A stretch of 64,000 bases of DNA. Source: Evansella clarkii. Lineage in GTDB: Bacteria; Bacillota; Bacilli; Bacillales; Salisediminibacteriaceae. Below the pieces are notes generated by a model, which was given only the letters and a program-made list of their open reading frames with translations, made no database searches and was not told where the DNA came from. Below are positions 1 through 10,594 of the stretch, one piece after another; within the stretch, counting starts at the first letter, position 1; each line of letters begins with the position of its first letter. The stretch covers positions 1,993,380 through 2,057,379 of the forward strand of contig NZ_KV917376.1 of NCBI RefSeq assembly GCF_002019695.1. The letters run 5' to 3'. The position numbers and the translations under genes are program-made.

Positions 1-62
1 GCAAAGCGCTGTATACCGGGAGAATTGACCTCGTGGCAGCCTTAAAGGAGGCAGGGGAATAA
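1..62 (+). CDS. hisA: 3' end of hisA (partial)
   Basis: The first 62 bases read in frame (codons from base 3) as the last 19 residues of a protein ending [18 protein letters not shown] and then TAA at 60-62. This matches the C-terminal helix of phosphoribosyl-formimino-AICAR-phosphate isomerase (HisA, a TIM barrel of histidine synthesis). The TAA overlaps the hisF ATG by one base, the usual hisA-hisF junction. The call rests on this short tail and on position; the rest of the gene lies outside the window. Confidence 0.8.
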   Translation, partial: KALYTGRIDLVAALKEAGE

Positions 63-820
63 TGCTGACAAAACGAATTATTCCTTGTCTCGATGTGAAG
101 GAAGGCAGAGTGGTTAAAGGCGTTCAGTTTGTCGATTTGCGGGATGCCGGTGATCCGGTGGAGCTTGCCGCCTTTTATGATGAACAAGGGGCAGATGAAC
201 TCGTTTTTCTTGATATCTCTGCTTCTCATGAAGGAAGGGAAACGATGGTCGATGTGGTGGAAGAGGTGGCGGCTAAGCTCGCTATCCCCTTTACAGTCGG
301 CGGAGGGATTAATACTCTGGAAGACATGAAGCGGATTCTTCGGGCAGGAGCGGACAAAGTTTCCTTAAATACTGCTGCACTAAAAAGGCCGGACCTGATT
401 AGTGAGGGAGCTGATTTCTTTGGTTCCCAGTGTATCGTTGTGGCGATTGATGCAAAATGGGATGAAGTACTTGGTTCCTGGCGGGTATACACCCATGGAG
501 GACGAAAAGAAACAGAGTGGGACGCAGTTTCCTGGGCTAAAAAAGCAGTTGAACTCGGTGCAGGAGAGATTCTGCTGACTAGTATGGATCAGGACGGAGA
601 AAAAACCGGATTTAATATTTCCCTGACTAAAGCTGTCAGTCTCGCCGTATCTGTGCCCGTTATTGCCTCCGGAGGCGCCGGTGCTAAAGAGCATTTTTAC
701 GATGTGTTCGATGATGCAAAGGCAGATGCGGCTTTAGCAGCTTCTATTTTCCATTATAAAGAGACATCTGTCGCGGAAGTAAAAGCGTATTTAAAGGAAA
801 AGGGGCTGGAAATACGATGA
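62..820 (+). CDS. hisF: Imidazole glycerol phosphate synthase cyclase subunit HisF
   Basis: Together with HisH, HisF converts PRFAR and glutamine-derived ammonia to imidazole glycerol phosphate and AICAR, the branch step of histidine synthesis, in the cytosol. The 252-residue length is standard for this (beta/alpha)8 barrel. The two catalytic aspartates are in place: D11 in IPCLDV and D130 in VVAIDAKW. The phosphate-binding loops GGGIN and ASGGAG are also present. The ATG overlaps the hisA stop, and the TGA stop overlaps the hisIE start in an ATGA, so the genes are translationally coupled. Confidence 0.98.
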   Translation: MLTKRIIPCLDVKEGRVVKGVQFVDLRDAGDPVELAAFYDEQGADELVFLDISASHEGRETMVDVVEEVAAKLAIPFTVGGGINTLEDMKRILRAGADKVSLNTAALKRPDLISEGADFFGSQCIVVAIDAKWDEVLGSWRVYTHGGRKETEWDAVSWAKKAVELGAGEILLTSMDQDGEKTGFNISLTKAVSLAVSVPVIASGGAGAKEHFYDVFDDAKADAALAASIFHYKETSVAEVKAYLKEKGLEIR

Positions 821-1494
821 AGCTTAATATAAATGAACTGAAGTTTGACGAAAAAGGTCTCCTTCCTGCTATTGTTCAGGATTATCAGAGTAAAGAGGTT
901 CTTACTCTCGCTTATATGAACCAGGAGTCGCTGCGCAAAACCGTTGAGACCGGGGAAACTTGGTTTTACAGCCGTTCCAGGCAGGAGCTCTGGCATAAAG
1001 GTGCTACTTCGGGAAATACCCAGCAGGTAGTGGAACTGCGGGCAGATTGTGATCAGGACGCTCTTATCGTTCTTGTCATACCTTCAGGACCAGCATGCCA
1101 CGAAGGTACATACAGTTGTTTTAAAACAGTAACAGCTGATAGCCCGCCGGGAGATACGGAAAAAGCGAGCAGCAAGGATACTTCCTCCTTCCTGGAAGGT
1201 GAACGTTTCGCTATTTTGAATAAGCTGGAAAGCCTGATTGCTGAAAGGCAGGGAGAACTTCCTGAAGGTTCCTACACCACTTATTTGTTTGAAGAAGGCG
1301 TAGATAAAATTCTTAAGAAGGTTGGGGAAGAGGCTTCGGAAGTGATTATCGCGGCGAAAAACCGGGATAAGGAAGAGTTGACATGGGAAAGTGCCGATCT
1401 TCTTTTCCACTGGCTTGTACTGTTGCGCGAGCAGGGCCTTCCGTTAGATGAAGTTTTGAAACGTCTCGAAGATAGACATATAAAAGGTAATTAG
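817..1494 (+). CDS. hisI: Bifunctional phosphoribosyl-AMP cyclohydrolase / phosphoribosyl-ATP pyrophosphohydrolase
   Basis: This HisIE fusion carries out steps 2 and 3 of histidine synthesis. Residues 1 to about 110 are the HisI cyclohydrolase domain, with the zinc and metal ligand region around LRADCDQDA and the cysteine of GPACHEG. Residues from about 128 are the HisE helical pyrophosphohydrolase domain ([13 protein letters not shown]). The length of 225 is normal for Bacillus. It starts at an ATGA overlap with hisF and is the last gene of the operon, followed by a hairpin at 1528-1560. Confidence 0.97.
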   Translation: MKLNINELKFDEKGLLPAIVQDYQSKEVLTLAYMNQESLRKTVETGETWFYSRSRQELWHKGATSGNTQQVVELRADCDQDALIVLVIPSGPACHEGTYSCFKTVTADSPPGDTEKASSKDTSSFLEGERFAILNKLESLIAERQGELPEGSYTTYLFEEGVDKILKKVGEEASEVIIAAKNRDKEELTWESADLLFHWLVLLREQGLPLDEVLKRLEDRHIKGN

Positions 1495-1527
1495 AGACTG
1501 ATGCTGCAGGCTGTCCCAAGTTGATGA

Positions 1528-1562
1528 AAACCCGTACCTCTTCTTGGAAGGTGCGGGTTTCT
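1528..1562 (+). terminator. Hairpin at end of his operon
   Basis: AAACCCGTACCT at 1528-1539 pairs with AGGTGCGGGTTT at 1549-1560 across a short loop, 34 bases after the hisIE stop. The T run is short (TTT then CTCC), so this is a probable but not ideal intrinsic terminator. Confidence 0.7.
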
Positions 1563-1568
1563 CCAATT

Positions 1569-2240
1569 TCACAACAAGGAAGTGTGATATCGCATTAAGG
1601 AACTCGATTCGCAACAAGACGGCGTGATATCGCAACAAGCACCCTCTTTTTCGCAACAAGACGGTGCGATATCGCAATAAGGAACTCGATTCGCAACAAG
1701 ACGGAGTGATATCGCAACAAGCACCTTCCTTTTCGCAATAAGCCATGGTGATATTGCAACAAGAAATTCGATTCGCAACAAGGCGGTGTGATATCGCAAC
1801 AAGCACCCTCTTTTTCGCAATAAGCCATGGTGATATCGCAACAAGCAACTCGATTCGCAACAAGACGGTGCGATATCGCAATAAGGAACTCGATTCGCAA
1901 CAAGACGGCGTGCTATCGCAACAAGCACCCTCTTTTTCGCAACAAGACGGCGTGCTATCGCAACAAGCACCCTCTTTTTCGCAACAAGACGGCGTGCTAT
2001 CGCAACAAGCACCTCAATTCGCAACAAGACGGTGTGATATCGCAACAAGCACCTTCTTTTTCGCAACAAGCCATGGTGATATCGCAACAAGCACCTCAAT
2101 TCGCAACAAGGAGGTGTGATATCGCAACAAGCACCTTCTTTTTCGCAATAAGACGGTGCGATATCGCAATAAGGAACTCGATTCGCAACAAGACGGTGTG
2201 ATATCGCAACAAGCACCTTCTTTTTCGCAACAACCCCCTT
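1569..2240. repeat. 21-bp-period tandem array with TCGCAACAAG core
   Basis: About 33 copies of a ten-base core, TCGCAACAAG (variant TCGCAATAAG), are separated by 9 or mostly 11 bases. The steps are therefore 19-21 bp, most often 21. The spacers come from a few recurring types, such as ACGGTGTGATA, CACCCTCTTTT, GAACTCGAT and CCATGGTGATA, and alternate in a loose higher-order pattern. Because 21 is a multiple of three, long frames stay open on both strands, but these have no ribosome site and only repeat-derived composition. The array lies between the his operon and yvcD and is interpreted as non-coding. No flanking transposase was seen. Confidence 0.9.
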
Positions 2241-2402
2241 GATATCGTAAACAGGCTGATCTGTTTTAACAAAAAACCGTTTTTTCCCATTACTCAGAAC
2301 CATGGCGTTGTTTGTAGAAGTTTGACGTGTTATACTGCAGTTATTATAATAATGGTCTGTTTTGCACCGAAATTTGCGGAATAATATTACAGATCTTCCG
2401 AA

Positions 2403-2431
2403 TTGACACTTTTTGAGACTAAGTTTATGAA
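2403..2431 (+). promoter_or_regulatory. Putative sigma-A promoter upstream of the yvcD-like gene
   Basis: TTGACA at 2403-2408 and TATGAA at 2426-2431 are separated by 17 bases, about 140 bases before the yvcD-like start. The remainder of 2241-2571 shows no gene. Confidence 0.5.
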
Positions 2432-2571
2432 CACCAAAACCACCGAAGCAACAGAAATTGCACAAGAATAGGTCAATTGGATACTTGTCTTTTAGTAGAT
2501 AAATGTTTAAAGTTTTACTGTTGGATTTAGAAAGTTATGACCAGTAATTTAACGGACAGGAGGGCTGTCAG

Positions 2572-3657
2572 GTGCGGGAAATGAATCAGGAAAAGAAGAA
2601 AGGCCAGATAATACCTTTTATGCAGGACGGTGCGTATTTCTATAAGAAGGGCATCCAGGCATACCAGAACCGCCAGGTAGATCAGGCGGTACATTATATC
2701 CAAAGAGCTGTCCGGCTCGATCCGGAAGAGCCAGTTTTTTTATGCCAGCTTGCTATTGTCCTAGCTGAAAAAGGAGAGTTTGAGAAAGCTAACGACTGGC
2801 TGGAAAAAGTCATTAATGAAGTAGACGAAACGATGAGCGAATGTTACTTTTTTATGGCAAACAACCTGGCACACCTGGGGCACTTTGAATTAGCGAAGCT
2901 GCGTCTGAAAAAGTACCTGAAAATGGAACCTGACGGGGAATTTGCAGAAGATGCACAATCGCTGCTATATATGATTGAAGAAGAAGGCGGAGAGCTGGAA
3001 GATGAGCTGGACGAGCTTGACCCAGTTCCTACCCCCCTTGAAAAAATCGCAGATTACCTGAATAAAGGTAATTACGAGTGGGCAGAAAAAGAAGCGAGAG
3101 GCTATATTCTTGAACACTCTAAAGAATGGGATGTGTATGCTTATTTAGCAGAATCCCTTATGAATCAAGGGAAAACGGAAGAAGCAAGATCAATTCTTAA
3201 AGACCTGCTTATAAAAGAGGACCCAAATTTTCTTGCTCAGTGTCTTATGGCAGTGTTAATTAAGAAAAATGGCGAGCAGGAAAGCCAGATCTGGATTAAT
3301 AATTTAAAATATTTACGCCCGATGAAAGACTGGCACACGTATTATCTCGCTAAAACGATGTTTTTTGTAGGTGAATATGAGGTATCTTATAAGCTGTTCC
3401 AGCGGTTATACCGGGGAAGCGATTTCAGAAAGACGCCAGCTTTCTTCCATCAGCTCGGAATAGCTGCCTGGAAGAACGGGCACAAGGAAAAAGCCCAGAG
3501 GCACTTTGAAAAAGCCCGTGCTCTTGATTTTCATGACGACAGCATCGCAGCTGTATACCTCGATCTTTTATCATCCGCGGCGGAAAAAGGAACATATCCT
3601 GAAAATGAATGGTTCATCTATTCAGAACCGGAACGAATCCTTGAATCCATTGAATGA
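2572..3657 (+). CDS. yvcD: Tetratricopeptide-repeat protein (YvcD-like)
   Basis: This is a 361-residue soluble protein made largely of TPR-type helical pairs. Examples are residues 18-55 (AYFYKKGIQAYQNRQVDQAV and following), 55-120, and again towards the C terminus (FHQLGIAAWKNGHKEKAQRH). An acidic stretch at about 135-150 (EEEGGELEDELDELD) separates the two halves. No enzyme motif is visible, so a scaffold or partner-binding role is inferred. The GTG start at 2572 follows a good ribosome site (CAGGAGGG). Gene order his-this gene-trxB matches B. subtilis yvcD, which supports orthology; the molecular function of that family is not established. Confidence 0.8.
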   Translation: MREMNQEKKKGQIIPFMQDGAYFYKKGIQAYQNRQVDQAVHYIQRAVRLDPEEPVFLCQLAIVLAEKGEFEKANDWLEKVINEVDETMSECYFFMANNLAHLGHFELAKLRLKKYLKMEPDGEFAEDAQSLLYMIEEEGGELEDELDELDPVPTPLEKIADYLNKGNYEWAEKEARGYILEHSKEWDVYAYLAESLMNQGKTEEARSILKDLLIKEDPNFLAQCLMAVLIKKNGEQESQIWINNLKYLRPMKDWHTYYLAKTMFFVGEYEVSYKLFQRLYRGSDFRKTPAFFHQLGIAAWKNGHKEKAQRHFEKARALDFHDDSIAAVYLDLLSSAAEKGTYPENEWFIYSEPERILESIE

Positions 3658-3698
3658 TAAAGCTTTCGTGTGCAAATAATACAAAATAGATTACAGGA

Positions 3699-3744
3699 CA
3701 AATCCTGCTTGCATCGGCTGTAGTCGTGTGAGCAGGATTTTGGA
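3699..3744 (+). terminator. Weak hairpin after the yvcD-like gene
   Basis: AAATCCTGCT at 3700-3709 pairs with AGCAGGATTT at 3731-3740 with a 21-base loop. It is followed only by TTGG, so termination may be partial. Confidence 0.4.
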
Positions 3745-3912
3745 CTTATAAGAGGTTTTTTCATACGATATACATGTGGAGACGGGAAGCTTAATTTTCC
3801 TGAAATGTGGTACAGGAAAACTAAAGGAAATTCACAATAAAAGAGAAATGGCAGCGGGAAACCTACACACTTTGCCATACTCAGACAAATAATTAGTAAA
3901 ACAATTAGCTAA

Positions 3913-4884
<972 letters not shown>

Positions 4885-5150
4885 TCAGCCTGCTGCCAGA
4901 GAGTCCGTTAGCTTTCAATGGTATTTTTAACAGCGGGACGAAGCGGGATTTTTTCTACCCTGTCCGGCTGTTTCTATCCTTACAAATGCTCTCATCTACA
5001 CAGTTTCACATGAAGTTAAGGGTAAATGTGTGAGAAATCTGAAAAAACTGTGTAATAGGAGCGATGCAAAAGTTTTTGTATGAGGAAGTTAACGCATCGG
5101 AGCAACTGTTCTATATGATGGAGACTATCTGTGTTATTTAGAAGCAACTG

Positions 5151-5180
5151 GAAAAAGCCTTAAATGTTAAGGCTTTTTCG
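5151..5180 (+). terminator. Intrinsic terminator downstream of trxB
   Basis: GAAAAAGCCTTA at 5151-5162 pairs with TAAGGCTTTTTC ending at 5179. It has a short loop and a T-rich 3' arm. It lies 270 bases after the trxB stop; the 4885-5150 stretch in between shows no convincing gene. Confidence 0.7.
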
Positions 5181-5299
5181 ACTTTACACGAAACTATTTA
5201 CAAAAAGTAATGGTCACTTAACTCTTCTGTAACACAGATGAAATATAAAACAGTTAATATGAAGTTAGTAATTGACCCCCTTTTTTATATATTTTATTT

Positions 5300-5330
5300 G
5301 CACGGACATTCGTCCGTGCCTTTTTTTTTT
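5300..5330 (+). terminator. Strong intrinsic terminator in the trxB-nudix gap
   Basis: GCACGGAC at 5300-5307 pairs perfectly with GTCCGTGC at 5312-5319 across a four-base loop, followed by a run of ten T. It is separate from the terminator at 5151-5180, and no protein gene lies between the two. A short untranslated transcript ending here is possible. The rest of the gap to 5695 shows no gene that I can support. Confidence 0.75.
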
Positions 5331-5695
5331 ACTATAATACAAAATTTTAGCGAAGAAGAGGATTCCGTGTAGTGGATTTTTTCAGGGCCATAGTATAAGT
5401 GCAGCTACGCCTCTGACTTCCGCAGGACGTGGTGACTTCTACATTCTCACAGGGCGTGAGGAATTTTGCCGAAGATCACTATTATAAGGCTTGCCAGTCG
5501 GTGAGTTTTCTTTATGTATATCTGTCGGGGGGCAGGTTTATATAGTATAATAATAGTGCGATGGCCAGAGTGGCAGATATATAAATGTGCTATAAAAAAC
5601 TGGCTTTGCAATAGAATAAAATTAGCTGAAATATACAGAAACAAATCACTGGAAAGCATAGTAAAATATATTTGATAAATTCTGAGGTGAGCATT

Positions 5696-6187
5696 TTGCA
5701 GCGTGTGACAAACTGTATATTAAAAAGTGGAAATGATGTGTTAACATTACAAAAACCAAGCCGGGGCTGGTGGGTTGCGCCAGGAGGCAAGATGGAGCAG
5801 GGCGAGTCAGTACGTGATAGTGTTGTGAGGGAGTTCAGGGAAGAAACAGGACTCCAGCTTAAAGATCCATCTTTAAGGGGAGTTTTTACTATTCTTATTG
5901 AACAGGATCGCAGGATCATAAACGAATGGATGCTGTTCACCTTCTTTGCGGAAAGCTTTGCCGGCGAAATGTTAACGGAATCTCCTGAAGGGATCCTCGC
6001 CTGGAAAAAAACATCAGACATACAGGATCTGCCAATGGCTGAAGGAGATTATCAAATTTTTGAGCATGTTCTTAAACATGATAAAACTGTTTACGGGACG
6101 TTTAAATATACAGAGGACTTTAAACTGCTGTTTTACCGTATTGAAGCCGAAGGTGAGGCTGCTGAAGAATTTCATACAGGAAGCTAA
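5696..6187 (+). CDS. yvcI: Nudix hydrolase (YvcI-like)
   Basis: This 163-residue Nudix family hydrolase should cleave a nucleoside diphosphate linked to another moiety; the substrate cannot be read from the sequence. The Nudix box is clear, running from GKMEQGES to the core REFREETG. The TTG at 5696 is preferred because GAGGTG lies seven bases upstream and the protein then begins MQRVTNCIL, which fits relatives; an upstream in-frame TTG at 5672 lacks a ribosome site. It is the first gene of the conserved nudix-rapZ-yvcK-whiA-crh string. Confidence 0.85.
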   Translation: MQRVTNCILKSGNDVLTLQKPSRGWWVAPGGKMEQGESVRDSVVREFREETGLQLKDPSLRGVFTILIEQDRRIINEWMLFTFFAESFAGEMLTESPEGILAWKKTSDIQDLPMAEGDYQIFEHVLKHDKTVYGTFKYTEDFKLLFYRIEAEGEAAEEFHTGS

Positions 6188-6290
6188 ATGAAATGTGGAA
6201 ATTGCACCATCCTCCTGCTAAGAGGGAGGAACGTAATAAATATATTTTAACAGACGAACGAAAAAATAAAACGAGAAAGTGGGGATCCAA

Positions 6291-7190
6291 GTGAATAAAA
6301 ATATTACTGAAAATCAGGACCTTGAACTTGTGATCATCACAGGAATGTCGGGAGCAGGAAAAACAGTGGCAGTGCAGAGTTTCGAAGATATGGGCTATTT
6401 TTGTGTCGATAATCTCCCCCCTGCACTTATTCCTAAATTTATCGATCTTGTAGAAGGTTCCGGAGGGAAGATGCAGAAAGTAGCCCTCGTTATTGATTTA
6501 AGGGGGCGTGAATTTTTTGATCAGCTCTTCGAAGCAATCGACACTATCGGTATCGAGTCGAAGGTTACACCACAGATTTTATTTCTCGATGCGAATGATT
6601 CAGTACTTGTAAGACGTTATAAAGAGACAAGGCGCTCGCATCCCCTCGCTGCAGGAAAACCTCCACTCGAAGGAATCAAGGCTGAGCGGGAACTGCTGGA
6701 TGAGCTGAAGGGCCAGGCGCAGCTTATTGTAGATACAAGTGATTTAAAGCCAGTGAAACTAAGGGAGAAAATTATTGAAAGGTTTTCCACCTGTTCTGAC
6801 CGGACTTTCAGTGTGACTTTTCTTTCTTTTGGATATAAACACGGAATTCCGATAGATGCTGACCTTGTTTTTGATGTGAGGTTCCTTCCAAATCCTCACT
6901 ATGTAGACCACCTGAGGCCGAAGACGGGAATGGAATCAGAAGTTTCCGAATATGTTCTTAAGTGGTCGGAGACACAGCAATTCATTGAAAAACTTGATGA
7001 TTTGCTGAAATATATGCTGCCTAATTATAAACGTGAAGGTAAAAGGCAGCTTATCGTAGCAATTGGATGTACCGGAGGCAAACATCGTTCAGTAACACTC
7101 GCTGAATATTTCAAAGCAGCCCTGGCTAAAGAAGGGTACTATACAGTAGTGTCACACCGGGACGTGGAGAAAGGAAAGCTGGAAAGGTGA
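6291..7190 (+). CDS. rapZ: RNase adapter / nucleotide-binding protein RapZ (YvcJ)
   Basis: This is a P-loop protein of the RapZ/YvcJ family. The Walker A motif GMSGAGKT is at residues 18-25, and the C-terminal domain has the conserved GCTGGKHRS motif. In E. coli RapZ controls GlmZ RNA decay and glucosamine-6-phosphate synthase; B. subtilis YvcJ binds and hydrolyses nucleotides, and its target is less clear. The GTG at 6291 is favoured over GTG 6279 because GTGGGG then serves as the ribosome site; either way the length (299 or 303) is typical. It overlaps yvcK by four bases. Confidence 0.93.
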   Translation: MNKNITENQDLELVIITGMSGAGKTVAVQSFEDMGYFCVDNLPPALIPKFIDLVEGSGGKMQKVALVIDLRGREFFDQLFEAIDTIGIESKVTPQILFLDANDSVLVRRYKETRRSHPLAAGKPPLEGIKAERELLDELKGQAQLIVDTSDLKPVKLREKIIERFSTCSDRTFSVTFLSFGYKHGIPIDADLVFDVRFLPNPHYVDHLRPKTGMESEVSEYVLKWSETQQFIEKLDDLLKYMLPNYKREGKRQLIVAIGCTGGKHRSVTLAEYFKAALAKEGYYTVVSHRDVEKGKLER

Positions 7191-8131
7191 AAAAAGCTAA
7201 AATTGTTGTTTTAGGGGGAGGCACCGGACTGTCCGTTTTGCTCCGGGGGTTAAAAACCTTTCCGGTCGATATTACTGCTGTAGTAACGGTAGCGGATGAC
7301 GGGGGAAGCTCAGGAATATTGAGAAAAGAATTGAAAATACCACCGCCGGGAGATTTAAGAAATGTTCTCGTGGCCCTTTCAGAGGTGGAACCACTTGTGG
7401 AAGAGTTGTTTCAGCATCGGTTTAAGAATGGGAATGGCCTTTCGGGGCATTCCCTCGGTAATCTTCTTTTAGCTGGAATGACTTCAATTACCGGAGATTT
7501 TGCAAGGGGAGTTCAGGAACTTAGCCGGGTACTCAACGTGAAAGGAAAAGTGCTTCCCGCTGCAAATCAGGAAATCATCCTCCATGCTGAGATGGAGGAC
7601 GGAACATTGGTTGAAGGAGAGTCAAGTATCCCGAGAGCCGGGAAAAGAATAAAACGGGTATTCCTCGAGCCTGCTGTACCAGAGCCTCTTCAGGAAACGT
7701 TAACAGCACTCGAACAAGCAGATTTAATTGTACTTGGCCCCGGCAGCCTTTATACTAGTGTCATCCCAAATTTACTTGTACCGCAAATTTCAGAGGTAAT
7801 ACAAAGAAGTGAAGCGCGTAAAGTATATATATGCAATGTAATGACTCAGCCAGGCGAGACAACAGGATTTACTGCAGCAGACCATGCAATGGCGATTTAT
7901 GAGCACGCAGGGGACAGGATACTGAATTCGATTCTTGTTAACGTACAGCCGATACCTTTCTCTTATGCCCAGCGCTATGCCCAGCAAAATGCCTATGAGG
8001 TTGCAGTGGATGAAGACAGGCTGAGAAACATGGGTCTTAAAGTACTTGGGGAAGATCTTCTCTATTTTGATAATTATTTATTAAGGCATGATGGCCAGAA
8101 ACTTTCCCAAAGGCTTGTTTCTATGCTTTAA
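7187..8131 (+). CDS. yvcK: Gluconeogenesis factor YvcK/GlmR
   Basis: This is a CofD-related protein that binds UDP-sugars in Bacillus. It is needed for growth on gluconeogenic carbon and for normal cell-wall precursor supply. The N-terminal nucleotide-binding loop GGGTGLS starts at residue 10. Conserved [16 protein letters not shown] and LGPGSLYTS motifs follow. The 314-residue length is normal. Its GTG start overlaps the rapZ stop (GTGA), which implies coupled translation and fits a shared role in amino-sugar metabolism. Confidence 0.95.
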   Translation: MKKAKIVVLGGGTGLSVLLRGLKTFPVDITAVVTVADDGGSSGILRKELKIPPPGDLRNVLVALSEVEPLVEELFQHRFKNGNGLSGHSLGNLLLAGMTSITGDFARGVQELSRVLNVKGKVLPAANQEIILHAEMEDGTLVEGESSIPRAGKRIKRVFLEPAVPEPLQETLTALEQADLIVLGPGSLYTSVIPNLLVPQISEVIQRSEARKVYICNVMTQPGETTGFTAADHAMAIYEHAGDRILNSILVNVQPIPFSYAQRYAQQNAYEVAVDEDRLRNMGLKVLGEDLLYFDNYLLRHDGQKLSQRLVSML

Positions 8132-8237
8132 TATAATAATACAAGAGGCAGCGCTAATACACGGGGCGCTTGCCGCTGAAGCTGGATAGCTAAAACATCT
8201 GTCTGATGATTGATCAGAGGCTGGAGGTGAGAGGCAG

Positions 8238-9179
8238 ATGTCTTTTGCTTCTGTGACAAAAAAAGAACTGACTCAGCTTGAGGGAGAAGACTGCTGCACA
8301 AAAGCGGAGCTTGCAGCTCTTATCAGGATGAACGGGTCTGTTTCCATAAGAAATATGCAGATAGCTCTTGATATACAAACAGAAAACGCAGCTATCGCAA
8401 GACGTATTTATACACTTATAAAAAAGCTGTACAGTGTCCATGTAGAGCTGCTGGTCAGAAAGAAAATGCGTCTGAAAAAAAATAATGTTTATGTTGCCCG
8501 CATAACAAAAGAAGCACGTTCTATGCTGGAAGACCTGCGGATCGTGGACAGCAGTTTTTCGTTTACGAGGGAAATTTCTCCGGAGCTTGTAAAAAAAAGC
8601 TGCTGTAAACGGGCTTATCTGCGAGGGGCGTTTCTTGCGGGAGGTTCGGTAAACCATCCGGAAACTTCTTCCTATCATCTGGAGATTTTCTCTTTCTATG
8701 AGGAACATAATCGTTCATTATGTGATCTGATGAACTATTTCGGGCTAAATGCTAAGATGCTGGAGCGAAAAAAAGGTTTTATCCTGTATCTGAAAGAGGG
8801 AGAAAAGATCAGCGAGTTTTTGAATGTTATTGGTGCCCATCAGGCGCTGCTGAGGTTTGAAGATGTAAGAATTATGAAAGATATGAGGAATTCGGTCAAC
8901 CGTCTCGTTAATTGTGAAACAGCGAACTTAAATAAAACTGTGGGCGCGGCTATGCGCCAGGTGGAAAATATTAAGTATATTAAAGAGCAGGCAGGGCTCG
9001 AAGTACTTCCGGATAAACTCCGGGAAATTGCCGAACTGCGGGTTGAACATCAGGATGTTACGCTGAAAGAGCTTGGCGAAATGGTTCAGAGTGGGAAAGT
9101 AAGTAAGTCAGGGGTTAATCATCGTCTAAGGAAGATCGATGAATTCGCAAATAAACTTAGAGCAGGGGAAAAAATCTGA
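8238..9179 (+). CDS. whiA: DNA-binding protein WhiA
   Basis: WhiA is a conserved Gram-positive DNA-binding protein. It is linked to sporulation in Streptomyces and to chromosome segregation and division in Bacillus. Its N-terminal half is a degenerate LAGLIDADG-type fold ([15 protein letters not shown] around residue 128) without nuclease residues. The C-terminal part is a helix-turn-helix ([20 protein letters not shown]). The 313-residue length is standard. The ATG at 8238 follows GGAGGTGAG. About 100 bases separate it from yvcK. Confidence 0.96.
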   Translation: MSFASVTKKELTQLEGEDCCTKAELAALIRMNGSVSIRNMQIALDIQTENAAIARRIYTLIKKLYSVHVELLVRKKMRLKKNNVYVARITKEARSMLEDLRIVDSSFSFTREISPELVKKSCCKRAYLRGAFLAGGSVNHPETSSYHLEIFSFYEEHNRSLCDLMNYFGLNAKMLERKKGFILYLKEGEKISEFLNVIGAHQALLRFEDVRIMKDMRNSVNRLVNCETANLNKTVGAAMRQVENIKYIKEQAGLEVLPDKLREIAELRVEHQDVTLKELGEMVQSGKVSKSGVNHRLRKIDEFANKLRAGEKI

Positions 9180-9203
9180 TCCCCTGCCTTTCTGGAAAAG
9201 AAA

Positions 9204-9217
9204 TGAAAGCGTTTCTA
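9204..9217 (+). promoter_or_regulatory. Putative cre (CcpA) site upstream of crh
   Basis: TGAAAGCGTTTCTA fits the catabolite-responsive element consensus (TGWAANCGNTNWCA) with one mismatch. It lies 50 bases before the crh start. CcpA uses Crh-Ser46-P as a co-repressor, so this would be a feedback site. Confidence 0.5.
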
Positions 9218-9267
9218 CAGAAGTAAAATAAAAAAATAATATTATAAACGGGACAGGAGGAAAAGAG

Positions 9268-9525
9268 ATGATTGAAAAACAAGTGGTAGTAAAAAGAAAA
9301 ACAGGTTTACAGGCACGCCCGGCTGCATTATTTGTTCAGGAAGCCAACAAATTTAACTCAGAAATTTTCGTTGAAAAAGACGGAAAGAAAGTAAACGCAA
9401 AAAGCATTATGGGAATTATGAGCCTTGCAATTAATTCTAATAAAGAAATAACTGTTTCTGCTTCAGGAAATGATGAAGAGACAGCCATCGAAACACTTAC
9501 TGCTTTTATGGAAGCGGACGAATAA
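9268..9525 (+). CDS. crh: Catabolite repression HPr-like protein Crh
   Basis: Crh is an HPr paralogue that cannot transfer phosphate in the PTS but, when phosphorylated on Ser46, acts as a CcpA co-repressor. The sequence shows glutamine at position 15 (TGLQARPAA) where HPr has the active histidine. Ser46 is present in NAKSIMG. The 85-residue length and location after whiA match B. subtilis crh. It starts at an ATG after GGAGGAAAAG, and a cre-like site lies upstream. Confidence 0.96.
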   Translation: MIEKQVVVKRKTGLQARPAALFVQEANKFNSEIFVEKDGKKVNAKSIMGIMSLAINSNKEITVSASGNDEETAIETLTAFMEADE

Positions 9526-9581
9526 TATAAAGTCGCAGAATACTTTTCCTTCTGCCAAACCACATTTAGTTGGTTAACGAT

Positions 9582-9620
9582 AAAAAGCTCTATTGCACTT
9601 TGTGCAATAGAGCTTTTTGA
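9582..9620. terminator. Bidirectional terminator between crh and clpP
   Basis: AAAAAGCTCTATTGCAC at 9582-9598 pairs perfectly with GTGCAATAGAGCTTTTT at 9602-9618. The A/T-flanked 17-bp stem can serve the converging crh (plus) and clpP (minus) transcripts. Confidence 0.9.
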
Positions 9621-9660
9621 TGGTTGTTCAATGTACCAGAGTCTCGATACATAGAATCCC

Positions 9661-10260
9661 TTATTTCTTTTCCTGGTCAGGACGCTTTTCCATTACCTCG
9701 TCAATCAGGCCATATTTTTTCGCGTCGGCAGCAGTCATAAAGTTGTCGCGGTCAGTGTCCCGTTCGATAACTTCAATAGGCTGTCCAGTGCGTTCTGCAA
9801 GGATTTCATTCAGCTTCTGGCGCATCTGGATAATGCGGCGTGCATGAATTTCAATATCGGAAGCCTGGCCTTGTGTACCGCCTAAAGGCTGATGGATCAT
9901 TACTTCACTGTTAGGAAGGGCAAAACGTTTGCCTGGCTCCCCGGCAGAAAGAAGGAAAGCTCCCATAGATGCAGCCATACCAATGCAGATTGTCTGCACT
10001 TTTGGCTGAATGAACTGCATTGTATCATAGATTGCCATACCAGCGGTTATAGAGCCTCCAGGGCTGTTGATATACAGGGAAATGTCTTTTTCCGGATCAT
10101 CAGCAGCTAAAAACAGCAGCTGAGCAACGATGGAGTTAGCTACATTATCGTCGATTGCGCTGCCAAGCATAATAATACGGTCTTTCAGAAGACGGGAATA
10201 AATATCGTAAGCCCGCTCTCCTCGGTTTGTCTGTTCAATAACTGTAGGGACTAAGTTCAT
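9661..10260 (-). CDS. clpP: ATP-dependent Clp protease proteolytic subunit ClpP
   Basis: ClpP is the serine-protease chamber that works with ClpX, ClpC or ClpE ATPases in protein quality control and regulated degradation. The catalytic triad is visible: S98 in GMAASMG, H123 in MIHQPLGG and D172. The 199-residue length is standard, and a strong ribosome site (AAAGGAGGAG) precedes the ATG. A CtsR operator overlaps its promoter, so it should be induced by heat and protein damage. Confidence 0.98.
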   Translation of the reverse strand: MNLVPTVIEQTNRGERAYDIYSRLLKDRIIMLGSAIDDNVANSIVAQLLFLAADDPEKDISLYINSPGGSITAGMAIYDTMQFIQPKVQTICIGMAASMGAFLLSAGEPGKRFALPNSEVMIHQPLGGTQGQASDIEIHARRIIQMRQKLNEILAERTGQPIEVIERDTDRDNFMTAADAKKYGLIDEVMEKRPDQEKK

Positions 10261-10392
10261 TTCATAACTCCTCCTTTAATAACTATCTGAAAAATATGTG
10301 TATAAAGCTGCCTGCTCAGAGTATTCATAAAGTAGGGCCGGGTTAGTGCCGGCAGCGAATTAAGAACACTCTTTTTATGCTATTTCCACCTT

Positions 10393-10423
10393 ATCATAAC
10401 TCTAATGGTCAAGGAAGGTCAAA
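10393..10423 (-). promoter_or_regulatory. clpP promoter with CtsR operator
   Basis: On the plus strand GGTCAAG (10407-10413), spacer GAA, and GGTCAAA (10417-10423) form the heptad direct repeat bound by CtsR. On the minus strand TTGACC (10422-10417) and TATGAT (10398-10393) are a promoter with an 18-base spacer, so the operator covers the -35 region. Confidence 0.85.
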
Positions 10424-10594
10424 TTATTTGTCTGTAAAAGAAACTAATATTTTTCTCCAATTTTTGCACCACTTTCATCATAACCTAATTTCCAGGTTTT
10501 CAAACTACATCCTTATTCAGCCAAAACAAACAAGTAAGCAAGAGCATAACCTGGAGTATAAGAAGGAACACCAATTTTTTCATCTTAAATTTAA

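Noticed and set aside
1569-2465. A 298-residue minus-strand frame and 124-residue plus-strand frames over the first array
   Set aside because: Length comes from a 21-bp repeat without stop codons. All frames consist of the repeat translated, on both strands, with no ribosome site.
5395-5465. GC-richer patch before the nudix gene as a dispersed repeat
   Set aside because: It has some resemblance to intergenic Bacillaceae repeats (ACTTCCGCAGGACG), but it is too short and degenerate to support a call.
8238-9179. Homing endonuclease reading of the whiA LAGLIDADG-like domain
   Set aside because: WhiA retains the fold but lacks the catalytic acidic residues and has the C-terminal HTH; synteny supports whiA.
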